Below, piece by piece: positions 46,597 through 55,137 of a DNA stretch of 64,000 bases. The position numbers were made by a program, and so were the translations under genes. How positions within the stretch are numbered: position 1 is the first letter of the stretch; each line of letters opens with the position of its first letter. The notes beneath the pieces are model-generated. The model saw only the letters and a list, made by a program, of their open reading frames with translations, was not told the origin of the DNA and searched no databases. The DNA comes from Lentisphaerota bacterium (lineage in GTDB: Bacteria; Verrucomicrobiota; Lentisphaeria; Oligosphaerales; JABHEG01), in assembly GCA_018676675.1 (NCBI GenBank), contig JABHEG010000028.1, positions 1 to 64,000 of the forward strand. The letters are read 5' to 3'.

Positions 46597-47286
46597 ATGC
46601 GGTACTTCCTTCTGAGCAAGGCTCTGGCTGCAATTCTGTTGACCGGTCTCGCCTTCCACAGCCCCCATGCTTCTGCCCAGGAGGAACCGTCCAGAGCATT
46701 TTTCACCGACTCCTTTTCCGCCGGATTGGATGCGTGGGAGATGCTGAACCCCAAGAGTTGGCAGATTCGCGAGGAGGACGGCGCAGCTGTTCTCGTCCTG
46801 CGACGGCCCGGCAAGCAACGCCCTCCTGTCCGTCGGCCGGGCGAGTATGCTCTTCTCCGGGACCGGATCTGGCAGGATGTCACGTTGACTGCCAGGATCC
46901 ACACGCTGCGCTCGACGAAAGTCAAAGGGCGTGACGTCTGCATTCTGTTCGGCGTTCAGGATGAGACGCATTTCTACTACACGCACGTGTGCAGTGATGC
47001 GAACGGGAAGACGCACAACGTGATCATGAAAGTAAAGGGCACTAGACGTTTCCCCATCACACGACCGAAACGACCGGAGGCGCGACTGACAGACGAGTGG
47101 CACACCGTTAGGGTTTTCCACGGGCGGAATGGGACAATCAGTGTCTGGCTGGACGACATGGAGACGCCTCTAATGACCGCCACGGACACTGACTACACGA
47201 GCGGAGCCGTCGGCCTGGGGTCCTTCGATGATCCAGCTGAGTTCGATGATGTGGAAGTCATCGGTTTTCGGCCTGTCGGACGTTGA
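46597..47286 (+). CDS. Secreted concanavalin-like (DUF1080-type) domain protein
   Basis: 229 residues with a signal peptide (about 1-27, ending HASAQ). The ATG follows AAGGA by eight bases. The mature part is one beta-sandwich: DSFSAGLDAWEMLNPKSWQI, FYYTHVCSDANGKTHNVIM, TDEWHTVRVFHGRNGTISVW and a C-terminal SGAVGLGSFDDPAEFDDVEV strand, which is the 3-keto-disaccharide hydrolase/LamG-like fold. It probably binds or cleaves a glycan outside the cytoplasm. Confidence 0.75.
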   Translation: MRYFLLSKALAAILLTGLAFHSPHASAQEEPSRAFFTDSFSAGLDAWEMLNPKSWQIREEDGAAVLVLRRPGKQRPPVRRPGEYALLRDRIWQDVTLTARIHTLRSTKVKGRDVCILFGVQDETHFYYTHVCSDANGKTHNVIMKVKGTRRFPITRPKRPEARLTDEWHTVRVFHGRNGTISVWLDDMETPLMTATDTDYTSGAVGLGSFDDPAEFDDVEVIGFRPVGR

Positions 47287-47386
47287 GTCCCGGTATCTGG
47301 GTGAGCTACTTCGGAGATCGATGCAGGGGGGCAAAAGGGATGTCGTCGGCGAACGGGAGAAGGACTACGGGGGGCGAGAGCGTGGT

Positions 47387-48205
47387 CTACTGCTCCAGTG
47401 CGGGTGCTCCGGACTCGACCGCGGCATTCAGCGCTGCATGGAGCAGGCGCCGGAAACGGGGTTCCCCACGCAGGCTCATGAGAAGTGGATCGCCCGCGAA
47501 AGGAAGAAGGGGGAACGCCAATGGGCCACAGGCTGTTTCAAGATGAACCAGAGCTCGACCCGTTTGTGCCTGGTTGGCGTACGCGCAGGCCAGAAAAAAG
47601 TGGAGAGTAGGGTCACGCCTGCGTTCCTCGAAGCAGAGGCGCAAGGTGTCCAAAGCGGGGCCATGCCGGCCGAGGCGGAGCAGGGAAACGCCCAGCCTCA
47701 TGCGGGAATCGACGGATGGTTCCGGGTGGTCTGTCAGCAGCCTGCGCAATGCCTTCTCGGCTTCTTCATAGCGGCCTTGCTGGAACGCCGCCTCACCCAC
47801 GAGTGACAGTGCTTCCTTGCTGCCTGGCGCCAGCCGAAGGGCCGCCTTGGCCAGAATCCCGGCTGATTCCAGGTTCCCCGAATGGACCGCCTCTTGCCCT
47901 CGCTCAAGCAGGGCGACTACTCTGCGGCTTGGTTCAGGAGGGGATGTTCCGTTCTGGACCAGAGCTCCCGTCGGGGCAGATGTCCCGCCCATCAAGGGGG
48001 CCATCATCCGGCCGGACAGGTCAGGGCGTTTCCCGATCGAGGCCGGAGTGCTTGTGCCTCGCTTGGTTTCCAGGACGAGAGACGTTGTGAAAACCGTAAG
48101 AGCAAGCGTGAGGCCGAGAAGCGGGATCCCTACTCGCCCACTGACAGCAGGATCCCGTCGTCCCGCGGATGTCGAATGGGCTCGTTTTGCCACGCAGTGT
48201 GTCAT
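47387..48205 (-). CDS. Membrane-anchored TPR protein
   Basis: About 272 residues from ATG 48205; a GTG at 48235 is possible. One membrane segment lies near residues 28-45 (IPLLGLTLALTVFTTSLVL). After a low-complexity linker come three to four TPRs (GSKEALSLVGEAAFQQGRYE; LRLGVSLLRLGRHGPALDTL; LHFFLACAYANQAQTGRALV). No catalytic motif is present; it is likely a protein-protein scaffold on the cytoplasmic membrane. Confidence 0.7.
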   Translation of the reverse strand: MTHCVAKRAHSTSAGRRDPAVSGRVGIPLLGLTLALTVFTTSLVLETKRGTSTPASIGKRPDLSGRMMAPLMGGTSAPTGALVQNGTSPPEPSRRVVALLERGQEAVHSGNLESAGILAKAALRLAPGSKEALSLVGEAAFQQGRYEEAEKALRRLLTDHPEPSVDSRMRLGVSLLRLGRHGPALDTLRLCFEERRRDPTLHFFLACAYANQAQTGRALVHLETACGPLAFPLLPFAGDPLLMSLRGEPRFRRLLHAALNAAVESGAPALEQ

Positions 48206-48395
48206 TTCTGAGAACGTATGCCCTTCTGGAAACACAATGTGCGTCTTGTGTCCGGATACATGTGCTTAAGCGCGTTGTCGCCATCGTATGACTAGCAGGT
48301 TCTCTGCCAGTCTCCCCGTCGCAGGGGGGGGGGACACTTAACCTCTCTGCACAGCCATGGACACCGCCGGCCGTGCCGTGTTGAGTGCCGACCGA

Positions 48396-49181
48396 TCAGG
48401 CGGTTTCCGGCCGGGTCGGGAAACGGCCTGCCATCGCGTCTCGCACGATCGCCTTGACTTCAGGGGAGAAATCTTTGTTGAGGATCCACTTCAGGTAATT
48501 CGGCTCATCCTGGGCCAACCGCTTCAGGCTCATGCCCGATTTCTGGCCGAAAGCGATGACCGCGTCTTTCCCCCGCCACTTTATCTTGCCCTCAGCATCC
48601 AGGGCACCGGGGTCACGTGGATTGCAGAAGGCGTCGAGCTCGTCGACGCCTCTGGGGAGATCCTCATACCGCTCCAACTGTCCCAGAAGCACCCGCCACG
48701 TCGCGGCGACATCAGCATCCGCCGAGTGTGCATTTGCATGGTCGTCATCGCAATAGAAGCGGAGGGCTGCAGCCAGATTCCTGGGTTCGTTCAGGTGGAA
48801 AATGCGTTGGGCATCGACGAGGCGCGTGTTTGGGGGCGGGAAGTCAATGCCTGCCCGGGAGAACTCGCGTCGCAGAAGGGGGACATCGAAGCGGATAATG
48901 GCGAAGCCGGCGAGGTCGCAATCGTGGAGGAATGTCAGCAGTTCGACCGATACCTGACGGAATTGTGGTGCTTTGGCCACGTCATCATCTGTGATTCCGT
49001 GAATGGCGGTTGTTTCCGGGGGAATTGGTTGTTCCGGATTGATCAGCAGGCAGCGCGACTCGGTCTGTCCGTCCGGAAAGACCTTGAGGAGAGCGATCTC
49101 GACTATTCGGTCGACGTGAGGATTGGTCCCGGTCGTTTCCAGGTCGAAAACAACCAGCGGACGGCTTAACTCAAGCAGCAT
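48396..49181 (-). CDS. DnaQ-type 3'-5' exonuclease (DEDDh)
   Basis: 261 residues from ATG 49181, preceded by GGAG at nine bases; starts at 49217 and 49220 (TTG) lack this. The exonuclease motifs are VVFDLETTGT (Asp/Glu), GFAIIRFDVPLLRREF (Asp, with an Ile replacing the usual Asn of HN.RFD) and the DEDDh HSADADVAA. The C-terminal part (DAEGKIKWRGKDAVIAFGQK) matches a common bacterial DnaQ-like extension. It is probably a proofreading or repair exonuclease acting outside the replicase core. Confidence 0.88.
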   Translation of the reverse strand: MLLELSRPLVVFDLETTGTNPHVDRIVEIALLKVFPDGQTESRCLLINPEQPIPPETTAIHGITDDDVAKAPQFRQVSVELLTFLHDCDLAGFAIIRFDVPLLRREFSRAGIDFPPPNTRLVDAQRIFHLNEPRNLAAALRFYCDDDHANAHSADADVAATWRVLLGQLERYEDLPRGVDELDAFCNPRDPGALDAEGKIKWRGKDAVIAFGQKSGMSLKRLAQDEPNYLKWILNKDFSPEVKAIVRDAMAGRFPTRPETA

Positions 49182-49276
49182 TCGGCTGTACTCCAGATAG
49201 CAGTGGCGGGAGTCCATCAATTGGGGAAACAGGACAACCTAGCCTCCGAGAAACGCAATGCGAGTGTTCCCGACCA

Positions 49277-49305
49277 TTGGCAAAGCAGCTACAGCGTGCT
49301 ACACT
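49277..49305 (+). promoter_or_regulatory. Candidate sigma-70 promoter of the corrinoid-protein gene
   Basis: TTGGCA (49277-49282) and TACACT (49300-49305) are separated by 17 bases. Transcription would start near 49312, giving a leader of about 130 bases before the ATG at 49444. I saw no cobalamin riboswitch box in the leader. Confidence 0.45.
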
Positions 49306-49443
49306 GGATCTTACGTTCGTTTTTCATGGGCTTTGGACTACATTCGTTCTGCCCTCGTTTCTGGCGGGCCTCGGTAAGTCTCGCGCTTTGTCGTGCTGGA
49401 ACGACAGAACAGAAGCGAAGCACACCAGCTGGAGGGAATCGGC

Positions 49444-50085
49444 ATGGCTGAAGAAATCCTCGAACAACTAGCAGAGTGCATCATCAAGGGCAAAGCCCCC
49501 GATGCGAAGGAACTGACACAGAAGGCGCTCGATGACGGAGTCGACGTTTCAGACGTCCTCAATCAGGGCCTCGTTGCTGGCATGAGCGTGATCGGTGATC
49601 GCTTCAAACGCAATGAAGTGTACGTCCCCGAGGTCCTCATTGCCGCCCGCGCCATGAAGGCCGGTATGGAGCTTCTCCGGCCTCTCCTGAAAGAAGGCGG
49701 GATCGAAGCGAAAGCAATAGTCTGTGTTGGCACGGTCAAAGGCGATCTGCACGACATCGGCAAGAACCTTGTTTGCATGATGCTTGAGGGAGCCGGCTTT
49801 GAAGTCGTCGACCTCGGCGTCAACGTCGAGCCTGAGAAGTTCGTGGCAGGCGTGCAGGAGAACAACGCGAACGCCATCGGCATGAGCGCTCTCTTGACCA
49901 CGACCATGACTTCGATGAAGACGACGATCGATGCCTTTGCCGAGGCTGGCTGCCGCGACCAAGTGAAGATCATGGTTGGTGGTGCTCCGCTTACGCAGAA
50001 TTTCGCAGATGAGATCGGGGCTGACGGCTATGCTCCTGACGCTGCATCTGCGGTCGATCTGGTCAACGAGCTGCTTGGTCTCTAG
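49444..50085 (+). CDS. Methyltransferase cognate corrinoid protein (MtaC/MttC-like)
   Basis: 213 residues, ATG 49444 with GGAGGG upstream. The N-terminal four-helix cap (about 1-85) is followed by the B12-binding domain with DLHDIGKN (101-108; His103 is the lower cobalt ligand), then GVNVEPEKFV, SALLTTTMTSMK and the loop VGGAPLTQNFADEIGADGYA. It carries a methyl group between two methyltransferases. No MtaB/MttB-like gene is adjacent; the URO-D proteins at 3823 and 45304 are the nearest candidates for partners. A terminator follows at 50145. Confidence 0.92.
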   Translation: MAEEILEQLAECIIKGKAPDAKELTQKALDDGVDVSDVLNQGLVAGMSVIGDRFKRNEVYVPEVLIAARAMKAGMELLRPLLKEGGIEAKAIVCVGTVKGDLHDIGKNLVCMMLEGAGFEVVDLGVNVEPEKFVAGVQENNANAIGMSALLTTTMTSMKTTIDAFAEAGCRDQVKIMVGGAPLTQNFADEIGADGYAPDAASAVDLVNELLGL

Positions 50086-50144
50086 TCTGACCAAACGGCC
50101 GCGATGCAGGCGCTGCATCGACGGCTGACCGGATAGTGCTTTAT

Positions 50145-50174
50145 CCCCCCATCTCGGGCTTCCGTGATGGGGGG
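50145..50174 (+). terminator. Rho-independent-like terminator after the corrinoid gene
   Basis: CCCCCCATC and GATGGGGGG form a nine-base stem with a 12-base loop, 60 bases after the stop codon. The following ATTCGTTTGT is only moderately T-rich. Confidence 0.6.
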
Positions 50175-50282
50175 ATTCGTTTGTCTGCCTTTGGTGTGGA
50201 GCCCTCCCGGCTCCGAGAGATACTGAGCGTTAAGCGTGTGGCGTGTAAGTGAGAGCCACATGAGGGACGCCGGCTGACGTGT

Positions 50283-50999
50283 ATGGAAACAGTCATAGTC
50301 CTGGTCGTGTTCGTGCTTGCCGGTTCGGTCCAGGGAGCGGCGGGCTTTGGCTTTGGGCTGGTCGCCATCTCGCTCCTCTCGGCGTTCATCGATATCAAGG
50401 ACGCGTCGATCGTCCTTTCCCTTGCCAGTCTCTGCATGAATGCCTTCATCTTCTGGCGTCTGCGGCAGCATTTCCGCTTCGACCGCATCGCGCCTCTGAT
50501 GCTTGCTGCGATGGTTGGCGCTCCCCTGGGTGTGCTGCTACTGGTTCGCGCAGACACCTTTGTGCTCCGCCGACTGCTGGGGATCATTCTCTTGCTTACG
50601 GTCGTGCAGGGCGCCATTCCGTGGCTTGCATCACGACGTTGGCATCCCTTCTTTCTCGGTGTCCCATGTGGGCTGCTTTCCGGGGCCCTTTCCGGGGCGT
50701 ACGCGACGGGTGGGCCGCCGCTGGTTGCTTACGTCCGGAGCCAGGGCTTTGATAAATTCCGGTATTCTGCAACGCTGCAACTGGTCTTTGCTGTCAACAC
50801 CAGCATTCGTCTGTTCGTCCTGGGAACCGCGGGGATGTTTACCAAACGCTTGCTGGCACTAAGCATCTGGGGGATTGCCTGTGCTCTCATCGGGGCCTGG
50901 ATCGGCCTGCATGTCCTGAGGCGCATGCCCGAGTGGGCGCTTCGCCACGTCGTCGTCGGGTTGCTTCTGGTGATGGGACTGAAGTACCTCGTCTTCTGA
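50283..50999 (+). CDS. TauE/SafE family membrane transporter (sulfite/organosulfonate exporter type)
   Basis: 238 residues with about seven or eight membrane segments. The family repeats are visible: [19 protein letters not shown] near residue 15 and [20 protein letters not shown] near residue 135. TauE/SafE proteins export sulfite, sulfoacetate or related anions. The gene is about 4 kb from a sulfur-assimilation operon (53-55 kb), which fits a sulfur role, but the two are on different strands. Confidence 0.85.
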   Translation: METVIVLVVFVLAGSVQGAAGFGFGLVAISLLSAFIDIKDASIVLSLASLCMNAFIFWRLRQHFRFDRIAPLMLAAMVGAPLGVLLLVRADTFVLRRLLGIILLLTVVQGAIPWLASRRWHPFFLGVPCGLLSGALSGAYATGGPPLVAYVRSQGFDKFRYSATLQLVFAVNTSIRLFVLGTAGMFTKRLLALSIWGIACALIGAWIGLHVLRRMPEWALRHVVVGLLLVMGLKYLVF

Positions 51000-51086
51000 C
51001 CGCCCTGATGCGCGTCCCCGGCCGGCCCCGTCCCTGCGCTCGCGCCGGGATCCACCCGGCGAAGGGCTGCATTCCTCCCGATCCGC

Positions 51087-51117
51087 TTGTCTGCACAACC
51101 CGTGTTGCCGGTATACT
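51087..51117 (+). promoter_or_regulatory. Candidate promoter of the 51197 pseudopilin gene
   Basis: TTGTCT (51087-51092) and TATACT (51112-51117) are separated by 19 bases, slightly long. Transcription would start near 51124, about 70 bases before the ATG. Confidence 0.3.
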
Positions 51118-51196
51118 GCCTGCCGCTTGGTCCTGCGCATTCTGCGCCGGGGCGCAGATGGGAGTTCGTTCCGCAACAGGCAGGGGAGTTGCCGCG

Positions 51197-51769
<573 letters not shown>

Positions 51770-51799
51770 GGCTCGGCCCGTCCGTCTACCGTTTCGGCC

Positions 51800-52741
51800 T
51801 TAACGGTGTGTTTCACTCCCTGGATCCAGCAACTGCAGGATGCGGGGAGTGACGTCCGTCAGGCTTCCCATACTCCGCCTTGCTTCCTCGGCCCCGCAAC
51901 CGTAGGCCACCCACGGAACGGGATTGTCCGAGTGCCCTCTCTTTGTCGTGTCCTCGATGTTTCCGTGGTCGCTTACGAGAAGCAACAACTCCCTGTGGGG
52001 GTTCATGTGCCCGACCACATGGTCGAGGAAGGCGTCAAGTCGGTGGAGAATGCGCTTCTTGGCTGGAATGTCGCCTCGGTGCCCCATATGGTCGGTCAGG
52101 AAGAACTCGAACAGGCAGAAGTCCACGCTTCGCAGGATGTCGACCAGGTGTTGGGCTGCCGTCTGCTCTGAGATGGGAGGGATACCGGTGACGCCGCGTT
52201 CCGGAAGCGTCTCCCGGGTGATGTCGTGGTACACGGCCTGTCCAGCCAGGAGGTCTTGCCTGGTTCGTGTCGTGCCGAGGGCGGACAGCGTGGCGACTGT
52301 TGTCACAGAACGCAGACTCAGGGGTAGATTTCCGCCGGGGCCAAGCACATATGCATTCGCGAACGTCGGGTGTTTTCCTGCTGTTCTGATGGCGCCAAGG
52401 AGGTTGGTGTCCTCGATGATGGTGCGCAGTTCTGCATTGGGGAAGCCTTCGATGTGTCCGCCTGCCTCCGCTGCTGCATTGCGCCCGGTGAGCAGGGCAG
52501 TCTGCCCGGTTGCGCTTTGGGGCTTGCCGGGGACGCCCAGTTGAGCGTCCAAAGGCACACAGTGCTTTTGCAGCAGGTTGCACAGCCGCGGACAGTCACC
52601 ATAGATGCTCTCTGAGAGATCACCGCGGGGAATCCCCACGCCATCAACGAAGACGAGAAGGACGTGACGGGGCAACAGTGGCGCTCCGCTCCCCGGCGGG
52701 CACGTCGATGGTTCCTCATGCGCTTTCAATGGTGTAACCAA
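51800..52741 (-). CDS. Alkaline-phosphatase-superfamily metalloenzyme (phosphoglycerate/phosphopentomutase-like)
   Basis: 313 residues. The metal-site motifs are VLLVFVDGVGIP, SATGQTALLTGRNAA (Thr/Ser nucleophile region), FFLTDHMGHRGD and LVSDHGNIEDTTKRGHSDNP. This is the arrangement of the iPGM/phosphopentomutase branch, though the protein is shorter than iPGM (~510) and DeoB (~400), so the capping domain is small. It is the last gene of the ptsP operon, 38 bases after the UPF0280 gene. Its substrate is unknown. Confidence 0.75.
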   Translation of the reverse strand: MVTPLKAHEEPSTCPPGSGAPLLPRHVLLVFVDGVGIPRGDLSESIYGDCPRLCNLLQKHCVPLDAQLGVPGKPQSATGQTALLTGRNAAAEAGGHIEGFPNAELRTIIEDTNLLGAIRTAGKHPTFANAYVLGPGGNLPLSLRSVTTVATLSALGTTRTRQDLLAGQAVYHDITRETLPERGVTGIPPISEQTAAQHLVDILRSVDFCLFEFFLTDHMGHRGDIPAKKRILHRLDAFLDHVVGHMNPHRELLLLVSDHGNIEDTTKRGHSDNPVPWVAYGCGAEEARRSMGSLTDVTPRILQLLDPGSETHR

Positions 52742-52779
52742 GTCTGAACTCCAGCGATGCTGGTCCTGTTGTGCCCGGG

Positions 52780-53517
52780 CTATTCCGGATCCGAACGGCT
52801 GTCTCGCGTCACTTTCTCTTCCTGGAGTGGGTCACGCGACCGGACCAGGGGCGGCAGTCGACCAGACAGACCAACTCGTTCGCCCTTCACCAGAAGGAGA
52901 CCGTTGACGCCCGGGATCCCGGTGATGCGGGCAAGGGTGGCGTCGACGTCGTGAAGGGTCCGCGTCAGGTTGCATGCAAGTGTGGCGGCTGCGTCGGCCA
53001 GTGATGCGTCTCTGGCGACCACGGTGGCCAGGTCACAGTCGCCGAGACTCAAGGAGTGGCCCATACGGGCTGACGACGAACAGATGGCCAGCGGCATCTC
53101 TCCGGGAGGGACAGCGAATGCCAGCTCATCTCCCACCGCGTTTCCGTTACCTGCATGCAGTCCGACAAGGGCCGTGTCGTGACAGGCCAGGAACACATCT
53201 CCCCCGTTCTCCACGATTACCTCGGTGTCTCCCTCACGCAAGGCGGCCTCCGCGGCCATCTGAGCGATTGTCCCCGCCACCGCGGCCATGGGGCCGACGC
53301 CTGTCAGCGCAGCAGCCTGAGACATGCGCCGCGCAATTGTCGGTGGATCCGGGAGCAGAGCGGTGGGATTGAGCGATGTTCGGAACGCGGGATGTCGCGC
53401 GATGTAGGCTTCCAGGCATCCGCGCTGATGGATGATCTCCCGGGTGACGGCGTCGAGTGAGCGTGCGTGTATCCGGAAGTTACTGTCTTTCCAGGAGAAC
53501 GAACGGAAGCGGCGCAT
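52780..53517 (-). CDS. UPF0280 (COG2122, ApbE-like fold) protein, sulfur-assimilation partner
   Basis: 245 residues from ATG 53517, 22 bases after the NIL-ferredoxin stop. Family landmarks are IARHPAFRTSLNPTALLPD, then ALTGVGPMAAVAGTIAQMAA and NGGDVFLACHDTALVGLHAG. In methanogens a COG2122 protein takes part in homocysteine synthesis with the COG1900 and NIL-Fd proteins; here all three are in one operon. The biochemical step is not fully settled. Confidence 0.85.
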   Translation of the reverse strand: MRRFRSFSWKDSNFRIHARSLDAVTREIIHQRGCLEAYIARHPAFRTSLNPTALLPDPPTIARRMSQAAALTGVGPMAAVAGTIAQMAAEAALREGDTEVIVENGGDVFLACHDTALVGLHAGNGNAVGDELAFAVPPGEMPLAICSSSARMGHSLSLGDCDLATVVARDASLADAAATLACNLTRTLHDVDATLARITGIPGVNGLLLVKGERVGLSGRLPPLVRSRDPLQEEKVTRDSRSDPE

Positions 53518-53539
53518 GGGCGATCGTTCCCGGAGCTGA

Positions 53540-53950
53540 TCAGAACGCGGAGGTGCAGATGCCGAACGGGCAGTTCTTGAGGCAGGCGAGACACTCGATG
53601 CAGAGCTCTTCGGTGAACGTGACGCGCATGGTCTGCCGGTTTTCCACGTGGAGCGCATGGGTTGGGCAGTGGGTCGTGCAGTTGCTGCAGTGCGTGCAGC
53701 GGGTCGAATCCCAGTTGACGCCTTTGTTCACCGGATCCACCGTGACATCGAACGTCTTGACGAACTCAATGCCGCGCTCGATGTCAGCCTCCTCACCTGT
53801 GACATCCAAGACCAGATAGCCCTCCTCTTCGGGAGTGACCTTCGCGCGGAAGATGTTGATGATGAGATGATGATCTTTGACCAGGTGGTAGACGATCGGC
53901 TTCTCGGTCTCACACTTGGCGAATCGCAGGAAGAGTTTCTTGGTGACCAT
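53540..53950 (-). CDS. NIL-domain ferredoxin of the aspartate-semialdehyde sulfurtransferase system
   Basis: 136 residues. An N-terminal NIL domain (about 1-70; LVKDHHLIINIFRAKVTPEE) is followed by two [4Fe-4S] motifs, CTHCSNCTTHCP and CIECLACLKNCP. It overlaps the COG1900 stop by one base (TGATG). The archaeal homologue (MA1822 type) supplies electrons for converting aspartate semialdehyde to homocysteine. Confidence 0.92.
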   Translation of the reverse strand: MVTKKLFLRFAKCETEKPIVYHLVKDHHLIINIFRAKVTPEEEGYLVLDVTGEEADIERGIEFVKTFDVTVDPVNKGVNWDSTRCTHCSNCTTHCPTHALHVENRQTMRVTFTEELCIECLACLKNCPFGICTSAF

Positions 53951-55137
53951 CAGGACTCCCCCCTGATCTGCAGCGATTTGAAGCCCTGCCGTGGGGGCAG
54001 CTTCTGGAACGGCGGGGTGATGAGGAAGTCGCCGCGCCGGATCTCGTCGGCAAGAAGATGGCAGATTTCAAGAGCTTTCGGGTACGACGACAGCGCGCTT
54101 GTGGCGACTTCTTTGCCGTCGATGCGGACCGTCCCCGATTTCAGCTCCGCGTAGGATCGGTGAGTCAGAACGTTGCCGGTCTTCTGAGGGTAATCCACAC
54201 TGTAGTCAATCACCGGGGCGAAGATATCCGCATCCCGAACCGTGGCACGACGCAGCACATCAGCGTTCAACACCGGGATCGGGACACCCACTCCCAATGC
54301 AAGCGAGACACCATAGCCAATCAGACTCACACCCCGGACGAAATCTGGGTGCATAGCCTTCATGTCACCGGTCAGCGCCAGGGTGCCGGAGCCCTCTTTC
54401 GGGACGCCGTTCTCGCCTCGATCACAGTCGGAATAGTGCTGGGTGCCCTCTGCATAGACATGTCCTCGCGCACCGGCGAGCCAGACGCTCGTGCCCACGC
54501 CGATCACGTCGTAGCACGGATCGTTGAGCAGGGGGGAAAGCTGCCCGGCTGAGCAGTACGTGAGGTTCCGCATGCGCGGTTCAAGGCGTCCCAGATAGGT
54601 GTGGATTGGCCTATCCGAGCAGTTGATCGCCGCGTTGTAGTTCTGGTAGCAGTTGCGGGGATTGACCATCGTGGCCTGGTTCAGGTCAGCCATACTGAAC
54701 CATGTCCTGATCTCCCGTCGTGGGTAGTCGTCCGTCCCGTAGGAGAGGCCGAACAACTGCATCGTCTTGCCGGCAACCAGGTTCTCCATGACGTGTCCTC
54801 CACCAAAGGAGAATTCGCCAGGATACCTCATGTTTGCCGGGTCGTTGTCGCGCAGTTGGGTCGCGCCCACATACACATCGACGGCAGCCACGCCACAGAA
54901 GACAGCCACATCGTCGATCCAGGCTTCGCTGATCCTCATCTTGGGCGTGCTGTGCCCGAAATTCAGGAAGCACCCGGACGAGCACATGGGGCCAAACGTC
55001 GCGGTTGTTACCACGTCCACATCAGCGGCTGCGCGCTCAAGGCCCTTCTCATCGACATAATCGATGATCTCCTCAGCGGTGAGGACCACGGCCTTGCCCG
55101 CTTCGATTTTGGCGTTGATCTCGTCGTAAGTCTTCAT
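53950..55137 (-). CDS. L-aspartate semialdehyde sulfurtransferase / homocysteine biosynthesis protein (COG1900, DUF39)
   Basis: 395 residues from ATG 55137, which overlaps the ptsP stop (ATGA); the frame extends further upstream inside ptsP. Conserved features are ATFGPMCSSGCFLNFGHSTP, ending at the Cys-rich motif that carries the reactive persulfide in the archaeal enzyme, and NCSDRPIHTYLG, then YCSAGQLSPLLNDP and DVIGVGTSVWLAGARGHV. Together with the two downstream genes it should make homocysteine directly from aspartate semialdehyde and sulfide, bypassing acetyl-homoserine. Confidence 0.9.
   Translation of the reverse strand: MKTYDEINAKIEAGKAVVLTAEEIIDYVDEKGLERAAADVDVVTTATFGPMCSSGCFLNFGHSTPKMRISEAWIDDVAVFCGVAAVDVYVGATQLRDNDPANMRYPGEFSFGGGHVMENLVAGKTMQLFGLSYGTDDYPRREIRTWFSMADLNQATMVNPRNCYQNYNAAINCSDRPIHTYLGRLEPRMRNLTYCSAGQLSPLLNDPCYDVIGVGTSVWLAGARGHVYAEGTQHYSDCDRGENGVPKEGSGTLALTGDMKAMHPDFVRGVSLIGYGVSLALGVGVPIPVLNADVLRRATVRDADIFAPVIDYSVDYPQKTGNVLTHRSYAELKSGTVRIDGKEVATSALSSYPKALEICHLLADEIRRGDFLITPPFQKLPPRQGFKSLQIRGES

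Noticed and set aside
48322..48336. Run of G residues as a regulatory or quadruplex site
   Set aside because: Single G-tract between two genes; no further G-tracts at quadruplex spacing and possibly a sequencing artefact.
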